The position numbers and the translations under genes were made by a program. The notes beneath the pieces were generated by a model. That model ran no database searches, was not told the DNA's origin, and saw only the letters and a list, made by a program, of their open reading frames with translations. A DNA stretch of 64,000 nucleotides from Prunella strophiata. Its lineage: Eukaryota; Chordata; Aves; Passeriformes; Prunellidae. This document shows positions 13,009 to 25,740 of the stretch, piece by piece. The DNA lies in assembly GCA_036583965.1 (NCBI GenBank), contig JAZBQD010000015.1:25351810-25415809 (forward strand), in the 5' to 3' direction. Every line of letters starts with the position of its first letter. The stretch's first letter is position 1.

Positions 13009-16000
13009 TTGTCACTATAAACTAACCAACATCCCAAATGTCTTTGATTTAGGCATATCATTATTTTTATCTGAAAAAAAAAAAAAAGATCCATGAGGTA
13101 CATAAAGCATTAGAAAAATCAGCATCTGGTCAAAGAGTATTTGAAAGAAAAAGACAGAAATTGCATTTAAATATTGAGTATTTCATTTTACTTTCACTTT
13201 GAGGACACATCATCTACACTGTACTTATAAACTTTTGGAGAATCATTTGTAACTGTGCAAATTGAATATTGTATAGCTGCAAACCTGATCATCTGCAGAA
13301 AAAAGAAAGGAACCTCAAAATAAATTTATTTTAAATGAGTATGAAAATGTGTCACTACACATTTTTGTTTAATTATTGCAACATTTGTCATGGAAAACTG
13401 ATCATCCAAGTGACATAGGTCAATATGGTTGAAGGTGTCTACAAAATTTCAATAGAATTTAGGAAATTTACTTTGAGGGAAATTAAATGTATACAGAGCA
13501 ACAAACCCAGTCCTGGTTTATCTATACATTATTGAACGTGCTTAGGTTTTGATCTTTTTTTTCACACAAGGAAGTTATGGAGCCAGTTCAATTAAGTAGA
13601 CTAAGAAAATAGTACAGCCAGATATTTATTCCCTATAAAATAAGGCTGACAGGGAGCTTACAAAGACCACAGCCCTAGCTGAGTAATTTCCTTATTAGCT
13701 CTTTTGACTCTGCTCATGTTGTTTGAGATCACCCCCACCAAGTGTCTTGGCAATCCCATCCAGGCCTTTGTCCTTACAAAAAATATTTTTCCTGACATAT
13801 ATGCTAACTGTTTCCTGGTTTAGCTTTCTTTCCCTGTTACTGATGGATAAAGAGAAAAGACTATTAATTTTGCAGCAGTCTTCTATTGCCCCTTTCTTCC
13901 CTAACCCATCAACTGTAACTCTTTCAAACTTTCCAGAGGTAGTACGTCTTCAAAATGTATTATCTTGTTGTTCTCCTAAGTCACTAGTTGATTTTCAGCC
14001 TGCTTGAAAATGAAATTCTGCATAGATAAGATATTACTTGGGTTGTTCATAGTACCCACCTGTCCCTGAATGAATTTGCACAAGGTATTGGTAATGAACA
14101 ATGAAAATTAGATTTTTGACTTAGCTTTTTCTGGACAAATAAAAATAAAAAACAAATTTCATAGCAAACAAAAAAAGAAACCCTAAGACTACCGGCTTGT
14201 AGAATTGTTACTGTCTAGAAAATCAGATGAAAAATAGGGTATTTGGTAGCAGAAGAACATATATAAGGTAAATGTTCTTATTTTTATAGACCTAAGGGAA
14301 ATATTAAAAAATTTATTCAGGAAGTTGCCAAAAACAACAATAAAAGAGGATACTCTTTTTTTTTTTTTTTCTTTTCTGCTTGTAGACCTTCCTACTGCCT
14401 ACTGGCTGTAGGAATGACTGTTGTTACAGGGAGAGCAAGCCCTACTCTCTTCTTCAGAATATTCCTGCATATTCTCATTCAGTGAAATTTAGTAAGTATT
14501 TCTATTCCCAGGAAGACTGAAAAAAGTGTTCTTTAAAGAGAAGGTGAAGTAATTCTCTTTGCTCTGCCAAACTGCACCTCGGATTTAGGAGGGAAGGTAA
14601 GGTGATGCAGCTCTGAAAACTAACAGATCTCCCAGAGCTGCTCTGTACATTTCTGCATGTGTAGTAGTCCAAGGGCAAGTCACAGATGCTTGAATATTCC
14701 CTCACAACAGCTAGCATGTTTCTGCACTGGGTTTGTCATTACCCTTCTCAACACAGAAAAGTCCTGCTGGATTTTGAGATCATTATTCTATGAATCAAAA
14801 GTACTTCTCAATGAGGAATAAGTTATGGATTGCTTGACCATTTTGCACTCAGAGAAAATATTTACCATCTACATTAGCTTATTTAGGCAGACAGATTTGA
14901 TGCTAGTTTTAATTGGTACAGCAAAGATTAGCAGGGCTTTCATCTAAAAGTATTTAAAATAATACTGTATTTTATGAAGCTGCTTTCTACAGACTTCCAT
15001 CTTCACTAAGGTATATTTTATTTCAAATTTTTTATTCCATCAGGCTTAAAAGAAAATTACACCACAAAATACTTTAATATTTTATTAAAATTGACCTACT
15101 CTGATACAAGACCTAAATACACCTTGATTCTTTATCTCTGATCTCCAAAGCAATTAAACTTTCTTGATTTTTTAGAAAATACTTATCTCTTAACACATTT
15201 CCCACCAATTTATTAGTTGTAGCTAAGTATTTTCTGCATTACAAAAGTCCACAATATTAAAAGCTATTATAATGAGGCTCAATTACTTTGGAAATGATAG
15301 TACCACTTACAGATTTGGAAGACTAAACAGAAGGAAGCACTGCATTGCACTTTGTTTGCAATACTGTTTTAAAGCTTTTTGTTTGGTTAATTTTTTTGTC
15401 CTGAACAATGAGTCATGATGGCCCAACATATTCTAGAAGTCATTGGAACATTCTCTAAATACCACTTTGCTACCTTAATGAATTCACAGGAGACCAAAGA
15501 GAAAGTGGGGCATTTCATTTTAAGTCCAACAGTGGTTTAGAGCAGTTATTATACAGCTGCCCAATACAAAATTATCTTTCATGTAAGGCTACAGTATTTT
15601 GGACTAAAATATGTTTACCTTCCTATAATTGAAGCCTTCTTTTGTCAGTGTTTTATGCTGTGAAAATAGGAAGAAGGGGGAAAAATAATCTGTTAATAGA
15701 TAGATATCTCAACTACTATTTAGAACAATTTATGTTGTCTTAGAGAATTTCAAACAGTTGAGTTTCCTGTTATAACGGTAATTTGTATTTCTGAAATGTG
15801 ATAAGTTCTGAATAAACAAAACACCTCTGTGGATTTCCAATTTATAAGCATATCATTAGAGCATATATTACACAAACTTAGCAACAATTCTCTGTCTTTC
15901 TTGCCAAATGAGCATTCAGACACTGAGGCATTTATTTATTGATGGAAGAGGTCTCCTAATCAGACTTCTTGTTTTCAGAAGTATCACAAGAGTGGGAACT

Positions 16001-16563
16001 CTTTTAAAGCAAAGACAGCCATTTTATCCCAAGACCTTTGTCCCAAATGTCAGTAGTAAGTACCAAGGAAACTTCTTTTGCAGTACTGATGCTACTTAAG
16101 CATTTTCAGTATTGTTGCAGGACTTTGCATATCTCTAAAGGCACGGTATGCAAAGACTTCATCCTGCATCCTGGTGCATGTGGATCCTCTTTGTAGAGAA
16201 AAACTTTTGCCCTAAATGCTGTGCAGACACAGTGTTCCGTCATGCATGGCTTGGATTATGTGACCTGGCTCCTAGCCACGGGCAATAGCAAGGCAGTGAT
16301 CAGTCTGAAGGGAGCAAGCACAGCCACTTGATAAACCAAGCTGCCCAGCACATGCACAAGTAGGACATATTTTCCCTTAGAATATTTGCCCTTTTACCTT
16401 TCATGCAAAAACCAGCACCACCATCCCCTTTTCCAGTGTGGTTCAATGGCTTTTAAGACAGGATCTGAGAACATGTGCAGGTTGTAGGCTGGCAGGGTCA
16501 CATCTTTGTAATTTTTTTTTAAAGGAGATTTTACAAATTTTCCAGCCAATGTAATACACTTAC
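13009..16563. other. Unique-looking sequence, no gene seen
   Basis: Frames at 13723-14007 (+, 94 codons) and 14502-14717 (-, 71 codons) have no recognisable domain. A poly(A) run lies at 13075-13087 and a poly(T) run at 14356-14370. From about 16130 the sequence becomes less AT-rich and contains some CpG, leading into exon candidate B. Confidence 0.5.
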
Positions 16564-16644
16564 CAGTTTTGCTAAATCTGGATACCTGCAACGCTCCCGC
16601 TTCTGATAACTCCACGGTTTTGTTTCCCAAGTCAGGTGGTTCTG
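16564..16644 (-). other. Candidate exon B (81 bp, phase 1-1), unassigned
   Basis: On the minus strand a pyrimidine-rich acceptor, CCATTCCCTCTGCCAG, ends at 16645. After 81 bp an exact consensus donor GTAAGTG begins at 16563. The interval is open in the frame that starts with two bases completing a codon and ends with one base over, so both introns would be phase 1. It encodes about 26 residues, including EPPDLGNKTVELSEAG and ALQVSRFSKT, with several CpG-containing codons. I do not recognise the product. A second perfect donor, GTAAGTA, occurs 52 bases upstream at 16696-16690, too close for a normal vertebrate intron, so only one of the sites may be used. Decoy exons with good splice sites are common in large introns, so this stays a candidate. 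An alternative acceptor 3 bases inward would give 78 bp. Confidence 0.3.
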
Positions 16645-17688
16645 CTGGCAGAGGGAATGGACTTGTCACAATGATGAACAGTACTCTTTTACTTACCACA
16701 GTGGTCCTGGATGGTGCACTGCCAGCAGCCACTAATGCTCTTCCTCAGGAAAACATGAACTGCTGGATTGGCACGGGCACTGCTCACCACCGTGCTTGTA
16801 GAGGTGGGCAGGTTCATGCCGTGGCTTTGGCCAGCCTGGCTGCACTTATGCTAATGATAATTACAGAGCAGCAAGCTGGTAAGAGAGTTCAAAAAGACTA
16901 CTAGAAAAAATGAGAGCTATAAGACAGATATTTATAAAAACTGACAATGAGGAGGTGGCTGGAAAGGAAGAGCAAAAACGTAGGTCTGACATTTGATAGC
17001 TCACAATTATAAAAAAAAAAATTGTTCATATTGCTGCAGCTGTGAATTAGAAGTTCTCTCTAAGTCCCCTCTGAAACAGTTTTTGGGTTGACTTTCTGAC
17101 TCTACTGGGTCCTGCTGTAGTTTCATATTTCCTCTGAAAATAAGAAGCAACCCAATGAGAGGACTTTCAACCTTGAAGCTGGAGTTTGATGGGCCAGAAG
17201 GTCATGCTATCCAGAGGTTGTGAGTCTCACAAAGTGACCCGTTTGAAAAGCTGATTAAAGAAGGTCATTTTAAACTGACATTTGTGATGAGAGAGGGCTT
17301 GCAAAGCCCTAGCACCAGAAAGGAGAAGACACAAATGTGAAGGTTCAGGGATTTCTTTGTGAGGCTATGAAGGAAAGTGAAATCTTGGATTCAGAATGCA
17401 TAAATGATGAAGTCAAGAGATACATAGAGGTGGGATGCTGCAAGGGGAAAAAAGAAATCAAATATAAGCAAATTGCAGAGGGTTTGCCCACTTCTTTACT
17501 AACACTTAACACTTGTTTATTGATGCCTGATATATTACACTTACAAAGACAAGTATTAAGACAAATGGACAAATGTCAAAGACAGCAATAAATTTCCCAC
17601 CAAATTTGAAGCTAGAGTATGGATTGAATTGCTAAATTAGGAACTGAAGGCAATATTCTTAATTTTTTTTGGTTGTTCATTTTTGGGG
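16645..17688. other. No gene recognised
   Basis: Moderately GC-richer up to about 16900, then AT-rich. Overlapping opposite-strand frames at 16569-16904 (+, 111 codons) and 16394-16732 (-, 112 codons) cover candidate exon B but show no family motif. Frames at 17337-17591 (+) and 17345-17572 (-) are mutual shadows with nothing to support coding. Confidence 0.45.
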
Positions 17689-17789
17689 TTTTTTGTTTGT
17701 TTGTTTGTTTGTTGTTTGTTTGTTTGTTTGTTTGTTTTGTTTTGTTTTTTTTGTTTTGTTTTTTTTTTGGTTTCTTGTTTTGTTTTTGT
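17689..17789. repeat. (TTTG)n simple repeat
   Basis: About 100 bp of T and G consist of GTTT/TTTG units broken by T runs. The hydrophobic-looking 68-81-codon frames across it are artefacts of the repeat. Its complement is CAAA-rich, like the longer tract at 58004-58223. Confidence 0.9.
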
Positions 17790-20700
17790 GCAGTATGAGG
17801 AACATGTGCTGCAACAGTTTACCTCCACAGAACAACTGGATAAATCCCTTAGGAAAAGGGTCTTCTTGTTCATAATTTTTATTTTAGGACTATGTTCCCT
17901 GTTTTTTCTGTGCCATAATTCAAACTAGTTTTCCACATTTGCTATCAGCTGGGAGGCAACAATGCCCTGACATTTCATTGGCAGATTAGTTAGCTGAGGA
18001 GAATTAAAATTTTATTTCGGCTGTAGGCATAAGTTTTCTCTGCATTCTCCTACCACCACCACTTTACATTCCTTGATGTTTATTAATGTTCTCTAGTTTG
18101 ACATAAGCTATTTGAAAATATGCTAAATAATATATTGCTTTTTAATATATGAAGTAATTTACATTCATGATTTCCAGCAGAGCTGTAATGCCATGCTATT
18201 TTTCAAAAATACAAACACAAGATTCTAACATATTTGCAGAGGTGATGTGAAGTAACTTCATATGCTGTCCCTCAGTTTTGTCTGCTTAATGCCACTACTG
18301 TGAAAGACAAGCTTTCACAGTGGGGCATATAAAAAGTCCTAGGGTTTAAATATAGCTTAAGAATTTTAATGAAATCTGCAAGTACAATATAGTCAGTAAA
18401 TACTTTTTTCCAAACCAAGACAACATTTTGTGTACATATTGTAAGTACCAAACAAGTAAGCAAGAAAAAATAATTGCTTTATAACCAACACAAAAATAAA
18501 ATTACTCTGTCAGAGATTTAAATAAATGCAATTCCACACTTGAAGACCCACATCTCTTTTGACAGTTCAGTTAACCTTAAGCAACATAGGTGTAAATTGT
18601 GATATTTATAAAGCCCAGCAATGGGATCCGAACTTCCAATATGAGAAATGTTGGTAAATGTTTGCAAAGTCCAGACCAAATCTAATCATCTGCATTCTGT
18701 TCTGCACGTTTTTAAGCACTTAGCACCACACATCAATAAAACACATGAGATAGTTTGCACACTAATGACCAGTTTTTCCTTTAAGTGAGATTTAATTGTA
18801 TTGCTCTGCATTTTTTATTGAGTAGGATCAGCAAAAGAGAAAACACAGCTAATATTATGCTGTATATTTGGTCAGACCTTTAATCTTTTTTTTCTGCAAC
18901 ACATCAAGTAAAATTCTCTGTTAGAATGATCACTAAATTGAAAGACATTGTGCTACACCTGCCCAAGACATACCAAATCATTACTATCCTAACAAATTTC
19001 AAGACACAGTTTTAAAATTGAATTTCTTGCCTTACATTCTTTTTGGTACCAATTTAGATTCAGAAATGAACACTTTTGCATTCAGTAAAATTTAGGAGCT
19101 TGAAAAATGACTGCTGGGTATGCCCAGCTTTTTTTTCCTCTCCCTCACTGCATACCTGGGTATCTACATCACAGGTGAGGTGTGCCAGGATGCATACTCT
19201 TTATCTTCCACACCTAGAGCAGCAATCTGTCATGAACACACAGGAGACAACTGGAATATTGCAATACTAGCAAACAATGTTAGAGAAAAATGCAGTGTTT
19301 GTGCCCTTTCACAGCTTCTCTACCTTTTCCTTACTAGTTTTATTGCTTAACTGAGAAGTTAGGCATGTCTTCAGGCTGTAAAAAATAACAGATTTAAATA
19401 TTTCCAGGGACTATTGACTTGGCAGGGGAAAATCCCTAGAACTGCTTATAGAAACAAACTAAAATTACTTTAAGTATACTACTGTGTTAATACAAGTTTA
19501 GCAATACAAATAATGACACCATATATGGGTCACTGTAGTTTGTTTTTTGTTTTTCTTCCTGCATTTCTGTCCATTCCATATTTTGTATGCCTAACCATGA
19601 AAAATCATTTCTAAATTTGTTTGATCCTGTATTAAGACTTTGTAGGGTCATGCTTGATTTAACACAATTTATTGTGACTTTTCCTGCTGAGTTTAATCAT
19701 AGCAAGATGCAGATTTCTTTTAAAATTCAGCACAGCCAGACTTCTCTCAGGCTTTGCACATCTGTTTTGCTAATCTATATTCTGCAGAATGACAAATACA
19801 AGCCATGTAAGTCATACATTTTGCTGACTCCAGTGAATATACCTGAAACACCTGAAGTACTGCATGACAGACGAAAGTCAAAGGAGTTTTTAAAGCCTAG
19901 GATGGTATTGGTTCTATAATTATTAGCATGCTAATGATTGCCAGCCTCTGAAGACTTGAAAGAAGCTAAAGAGATTTATTCAGGTCCCCGCAGGATTAGA
20001 CACCCAGCCAGATCCTCATTCCTATTATTTTGCTCTCTGGAAGCATTAACAGTCAGAAAGGCTGTTCAGTGGGGCTGCTCACAATTTGGTGGGAGATGTG
20101 TGAGCCCTTAAAGTTTTTTGGTAACACTTTGCAAAAGCATAGGACTTTGTTTAAATTTTGATACTGTTAAGACTAACATGGAAATAGCTTGGGGAATCAT
20201 TCAGCAACCAGGAATTTAGAGCAGAATGGGCCTTGTCCACCACTTGATCAAAATGTCATAACATTTCATTTCAATTTTCTCAATGGTTTTGTTTCAGATA
20301 TAGTAAATTTCCTCTTGTTATATACAGGGCTATAGACATCTCCATGATTCATCTTCAGATTGAATGAAATTGAATGAAATATTAAGATAACTTAAATCTG
20401 CTTTGTCATGTGAACTGTGAAAAATATCTGAATGGGGAGCAAAACAAAACCCCAAAATTTTTCAGCTGTATACAAAAACCTCTTAAAAAAATTCAGATTT
20501 AGTTTTGCTTCTTTCTTTTTTCTTTTCTATATTTACTTGTTCATTTGCTTCATTATTATTCTCTATGGGTTTGGCATGTTCATTTGGGAAGTTCATGATG
20601 TCAATCATTGAGATTGTAACTTCTGTTAGAAAGTAGAAGGTTTGTTATATGGGACCTCTCTTAATAATTATTTCAGACTTAGCATCTGTCCAATTTATTC

Positions 20701-21591
20701 CATAGAAAGATAACTGATGCAGACAACAAAAATAGAGAAGTTATTATTGAAGTATTTTAATAGTTTGGAATGTCTTTTATTTCTCTTCTGTATCACTTTA
20801 AAATTTGCAGCAGTACCAGCTAAATGAAACTGAGTTTATGAAATCTCTACACAATTTATATTGCTAAGAAACACTGAGGATAATTTATATAATCTCCTTG
20901 ATTCCATCCACCAGTTTATTAATCTCTTTACATCCTCAATAGGTCTTATGGGCCTGAGGGTTTTTCAGATTAAAGATTAGTGGCTGTTTTATCTACAAGT
21001 TTTCTGGTAATGAATAATTAAAACCAATATGCTCACGTGATTGTAGCTTTCAATTATTACTTCATGCACACTAATTTTTCTTCTGTTTACCTCATGCAAT
21101 CTGCATCTCTTGGGTTTCATGTAAGCCTGAGGGTATTAAGTAACGTGTTTTTTCCTCTTGTGTTATCATCATCCATTAATTATCTACACACTTGCTGATA
21201 CACACCAGTGTACTCTCCTTCCCACATGTACACAGAGGTACATGCTAAATTTCTTAAAATAGTTTGTTTCAGCTTTTCAATGACAGATGCCTTTCATGTA
21301 GTACCCTACGATCACTGTCTTCCTTACAGTTATAAAACCATTGGGTTTCCTGTTCAAAATTCTTACATGGGTCCTGCAGTTTAGAGGAGGTTTCTTTTAG
21401 GCACTACTCTTATAGTGTGAAAGTAAAGGAAACTAAAATAGGAGCTTTGGAACTCTATCCTCGATAATATGAAGTGTAGTGCCTCTAGCCTATGCCTGAG
21501 AGTATCTAAATGCTGAGAATACTCTCTGGGCCAACTGATAAATATCACATGGCAAAAGAAAAATCTTGATTAATCTATTCTTCTTTAAATC
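17790..21591. other. AT-rich sequence, no gene seen
   Basis: The longest frame is 110 codons at 19587-19919 (+), with no domain signature. Short local repeats include GAATGAAATT-type duplication near 20361-20380 and an inverted repeat at 18297-18321. Nothing else is recognised. Confidence 0.5.
18297..18321. repeat. Inverted repeat, 10-bp perfect stem, 5-nt loop
   Basis: ACTGTGAAAG (18297-18306) pairs with CTTTCACAGT (18312-18321) around ACAAG. A T-G wobble and one C-G pair can extend it to 18295-18323. This is too short for a typical microRNA precursor. Confidence 0.8.
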
Positions 21592-22120
21592 TGTTTTAGA
21601 GTGGTTAAAACTTTTTTTTTGCTTTGACTTTTGGCTTTTGCTCTTGCTTTTGCTTCGCTCCTACTTCTGCTTCTGCTTTGCTCCTTGCTTTGCTTATTAG
21701 TTAGTTTAGCTAGGCAGTCCAATTTTTCCTTAGACTGTTTTTTTTTTTTTTTTTTCCTTTCCCTTTCCTGAAACCATCTGAACATGCTCTGGACTGGAAC
21801 CTGGGAAACACCAAGAGTTTACACCTTGTGGCTTGCAGCAACCATCCCCAGCGCCAGAGGGACCGATAGCAGAGCGACCACCCCCAGGAAAGACTTTCTG
21901 AATTTGTCATCTTTTTTCAGAGTGGTGAAAGAGTGTTGTCATCCAGTATGGTTCATTTTGTGGGCTGGGGGGTGCTGTGCCTGTTAAATAAACAGGTTCT
22001 TTCCACTTCTCTCTCTGAGGAATCCTTCCCGAACTGGATGGGGAGAGGGGCTGTGGGAGTTTGCTTTCTGGAGGGGACCCCTTTGGAGGTTCTCTGCCAA
22101 ATTTGCCCTAAACCAGGACA
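21592..22120 (+). mobile_element. Solo LTR of a second avian endogenous retrovirus family
   Basis: A roughly 529-bp element runs from TGTTTTAGAGTGG to CTAAACCAGGACA, with TG...CA ends. It contains a GCTTTTGCT/GCTTCTGC-rich variable block (21620-21690), a poly(T) stretch, GAAACACCAAGAGTTTACACC, then CCAGAGGGACCGATAGCAGA. AATAAA lies at 21987-21992 inside CTGTTAAATAAACAGGTTC, and the 3' part includes AATCCTTCCCGAACTGG. This matches an LTR type I know from bird genomes; the family name is not certain. No viral coding sequence adjoins it, so it is a solo copy. The flanking 6-mers, TAAATC and AAAATT, are not identical. Confidence 0.8.
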
Positions 22121-22140
22121 AAAATTTGGCAAAAATGGGA

Positions 22141-22219
22141 AATTTTTATCCAAATTTTTATCCAAATTTTTATCCAAATTTTTATCCAAATTTTTATCCA
22201 AAATAGGAATTTTTATCCA
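22141..22219. repeat. 12-bp tandem repeat next to the LTR
   Basis: Five exact copies of AATTTTTATCCA occupy 22141-22200. After a 7-bp interruption (AAATAGG) a sixth copy lies at 22208-22219. The array begins 20 bp beyond the 3' end of the solo LTR. Because the period is a multiple of three it creates a repeated four-residue frame (KFLS on +), which is not evidence of a protein. Confidence 0.95.
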
Positions 22220-24394
22220 ATATTACCTAAAAAGACTGTACATTTTGCACAGAGTACAGGATTACCTTAGGCAATTTATGATTTTGCCCAAATTATTATT
22301 TGAGAAACAAAAATACTGCATTTGAGGATGTTTAGACTCGAACAAAACTGTTCTGTTTTCTTGAACCAATCTACAGCATCCCCTATGAGTTCTGAGACAA
22401 TTTCTTCTTGGCTGAATTGTGGGGCACATGTGGTTTGGGTGGTTCATCTCTCCATTGCGGGTCTGGCCACATCCTTTGCCAGGTGCCTCCCTCTTCCCTT
22501 GTGCTCAGCTGATGTGATGTGTCAAAGGTCATGGGAGAATTGTGTGCCATAGATTTCATGGGAGAACAACATGTTGAGGAAACAACAATTTATTGGAGAA
22601 GAGTTAAATGATAAATGAACCTAAAATAGTCTTTGCTTAAGTTCCAGCAGCCAACTAAACAACCAAAATCATAATTTCAGTTCTAAATAACTGAATTAGC
22701 CTCTACAGGAAGAAATGCAATGAGATGTTTTAGAGAATAATTTTGGGAAACTTCTGTTTTTCATCATAATTTAGAATAGAAACAAGTGGAAAAAATTCAA
22801 TGCAGTAAGAATTTTTTCTCATTTTTTAATTTTTTCTCATTTTCTCATTTTTTTTGTATTTCCTGATGTTGATTTTTTCATATATTTTTGAAAAAATTTA
22901 GAAATAACACAGTCTTTTCATCTGTGATAAAAAAAAACAAACAAATCGCACACACACCACAAAAGTTCTAAAACCAAAATAAAACAAAAGAAATAATAAC
23001 TGAAGTACAAGGCTCCCATGTCCAGCATGTGTGTGACTTCATTTCCATTTTCAGTTAAGCACATTGTAGAGAATTTGAAAAGGCTTTGAAGTTTGTTTTA
23101 AGATTATGTTTTGGGTACTGATTTGAATCATGGTACTCACAAACTTTGTTGTACAAGTTTATAATATTTGGGGAGTAGGTTTTATATTTAAAGTCACCAA
23201 AATTCCTTGATGTCAAATTGTACCAAGAGGAAATAAATGTCATCCATTTTATCCATCTCACAATAGAACAAATTTGTGCTCACTCTTCCCAGAAAGTCCC
23301 TAAGCCAATCACGGGAGTAAGGATGCTGAGAATTAATTTGGTTTGAACTAAGTAAAAAAACCCAAATCTTCCTTCACACATGTCTCTGGAGATAGGAAAA
23401 GAAATTCAGAGCTGGCCAATATTTTCAGAGCAATCCCATCTGAGAATGATGTGCCTGTAACTATCTGTCCTACTAACACTTTCCTTGAAATTCTGGAATC
23501 TGAGGAGCAACCACCAACCTCTTTGCTTCTAGTCTAACAAATTATGAATCCAAAGAAGTCAATAAAATGTGATACCATATAATCTCACCCATATATAAGC
23601 AATACCAACCAGTTCTATCTAGATGGATCAAACCTAGTTCCATGAAAGACCTAAGTGTATCTAAGTGTCAATTCTATATCAGAAGGAATCCTTAAATTTT
23701 TAGGTTATCAAAAGAGTTTTTTTGGAGAGTTGGGACCTGGCTTGTAACAATATACAAGGGCCAAACCTCAGTGGTGTGGAAGTTCTGTGGAAATTACTTT
23801 ACACCATCACTGACTTGCCCTGATGGTCTTGTTCAATGTGTCAAATGAGACTGTACCATCCCACCCTGATAAATCTGATAATTCATCATGTCCTGAAACA
23901 TACTGGGAAATAAATCACTGTAATTCCTTAGTGTTGAAGTAAAAAGACAATTCAATGGAAATATAGACAGCAGCTTGCTAGTGATCAGAATCATTGGACA
24001 TTAGAAATTTGCTTGAAGTTAGCAACAGTTTCACAATATGGTAGTGATGTTATTTCTAAGGTTTTGTTTTATGTTAAAACTGACTCCATTTTTACAGTAG
24101 TAATACAGCATGTTTCTATAAATTTTTTTTCACTAAAGCTGAGATATGACTGAAGGGAAAATCGAATATAAAAAGAAATAGAGTATTTGTTTAGCTCTAC
24201 ACCAATATTTTAACACAAAAAAACATATTTATTTGAAGAATAGGTTTATTCTGAATGAAATTCAAAAGGCAGTTTGTATGACTTGCATACCCATTTATTT
24301 AACAAAAATGAATGGTTTACTATAGACAGAGACTGGCAAAGGCTGATACACCAATAGATAATTACTGCTGTGAAGGTATCTTCACAAAATAATA
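22220..24394. other. AT-rich sequence, no gene seen
   Basis: A low-complexity TTTTCTCA-rich patch lies at about 22805-22860, with a short CACACACC patch at 22950-22960. The frames are short and unsupported. Confidence 0.55.
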
Positions 24395-25740
24395 AAATAG
24401 CTTGTGTTGAAAGAGACATTTGAGAATCATCTAGTCCAAGATGCATGGCAGTAAGCAGGGACATATGTCACTAGATCAGATTGTTCCAAGCACCATCTAA
24501 TTTGGCCTTGAACACCTTCAATGATGGGGCATCCACACCTTCTCTAGGAAACCTGTTCCTATGCATCACCCTCATCCTAAAAAAATGTATTCTTCATGTT
24601 CAATTTAAAGTTATTGTCCTTCATTTTAAACCCAATGTCTTTTGTCTGGTCACTACAGGCCTTGGTAAGAGGCTTAAAAATTATTTCTCTGTCTTTTTTT
24701 GAAACCCCTGCACACATTTAAAGGCTACAACAGAGTCTTGGAGAGCCTTGTCTCCTTCAGACTGAAAAACCTCACCTCTCTCAGCCTTTCCTCATGGAAG
24801 GGTTCCAGGTTTCTGACAATTTTTGTGTCAGTCTCTGGACCTACTGTGACAGGTCCATGTCTTTCCTTTGCAATACTCCAGGTGTGGTTCCCAAGGGCAG
24901 AGTAGAAGAGGAGAATCTGCTCCCTCACCCTGCTGGCCACACTGCTTTTGCTGCAGCCCAGGGTATGGTTGGCTTTCTGGACTATGAGTGTACATTGTCA
25001 GGTTTTATCTAATCTTTCATTCACCGACACATCCTAGTCCTTCTCTGCAGGCCTGCTCTCAAGTAATTAATCCCTCAGCCTGTATGATACTGGAGATTGC
25101 CCTGACCCAGGTGCAGGACTTTGCACTTAGACTTGTTGAAATTCATGGAGTTCACATGGGATCACTCTTTAAACCTGTCAAGATCTTTCTGGATTATATC
25201 CTTTCCCTCTAGGTAATCATTCAGCTTGATGTTGCTTTCAAGCTTGCTCAGGATGCACTCAGTCCCATTTTTAGGTCTTAAATAGCATATGTCCCAGTAC
25301 ATAGCTTTGAAGAACACTACTGGTTATTGATTTCCACTTGGACATTGAGCTGTTGACTATAATCTTTGTGTGCATCTATCCGGCCAATTCCTCATCCAGA
25401 AAGTCATCCATCTGTCAAACACGTTTCTCTCCAATTTAGTGGCCAGGATGCTGTGGGACCCTGTATCAGAAGTCTAGGTAGATGACATGCATAGCTGTTT
25501 CCTTGTCTGTGCATGCAATCACTCCATTCTAGAAGGCCACTAGATTAGTCAGCTTTAGTTTGCCCTTGTTGAAGCCTTGTTGACTGTCTCTAACCACCTC
25601 TCTGTCCCTCATGTGTTTAGACATGTCTTCTAGCAGGATGTGCTCCAACTTCCCACTGGGCACAGAAAGTGAGGCTGACTGGTCATTAGTTCTCACTGTC
25701 CTTCCTTTTACCTTTTTGTCCCATTCTGTGATTACCTTGA
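24395..25740 (-). mobile_element. CR1 LINE, antisense, longest copy in the window
   Basis: About 1.35 kb follows the reverse complement of CR1 from the 3' UTR to the reverse-transcriptase region. Landmarks on + are ATCATCTAGTCCAAGATGC, GATGGGGCATCCACACCTTC, CCTGCTGGCCACACTGCTTT, CTTGGACATTGAGCTGTTGA and AGAAGGCCACTAGATTAGTC. On the minus strand the site equivalent to the catalytic FADD motif reads S-K-L-E-S-N-I-K-L (codons within 25222-25248), so both catalytic aspartates are replaced. Many frameshifts and stops are present. The 5' part (endonuclease and ORF1) is absent. The element cannot retrotranspose. Confidence 0.9.

Noticed and set aside
17637..17928. Frames of 68-81 codons rich in F, V, C and L, resembling membrane proteins
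   Set aside because: They are produced by the TTTG repeat read in different frames on both strands.
18297..18321. Hairpin considered as a microRNA precursor
   Set aside because: The stem is too short, and pairing does not extend to the roughly 25-30 bp needed.
21933..22325. 130-codon plus frame with a repeated KFLS motif
   Set aside because: It spans the end of an LTR and a 12-bp tandem repeat whose period keeps the frame open.
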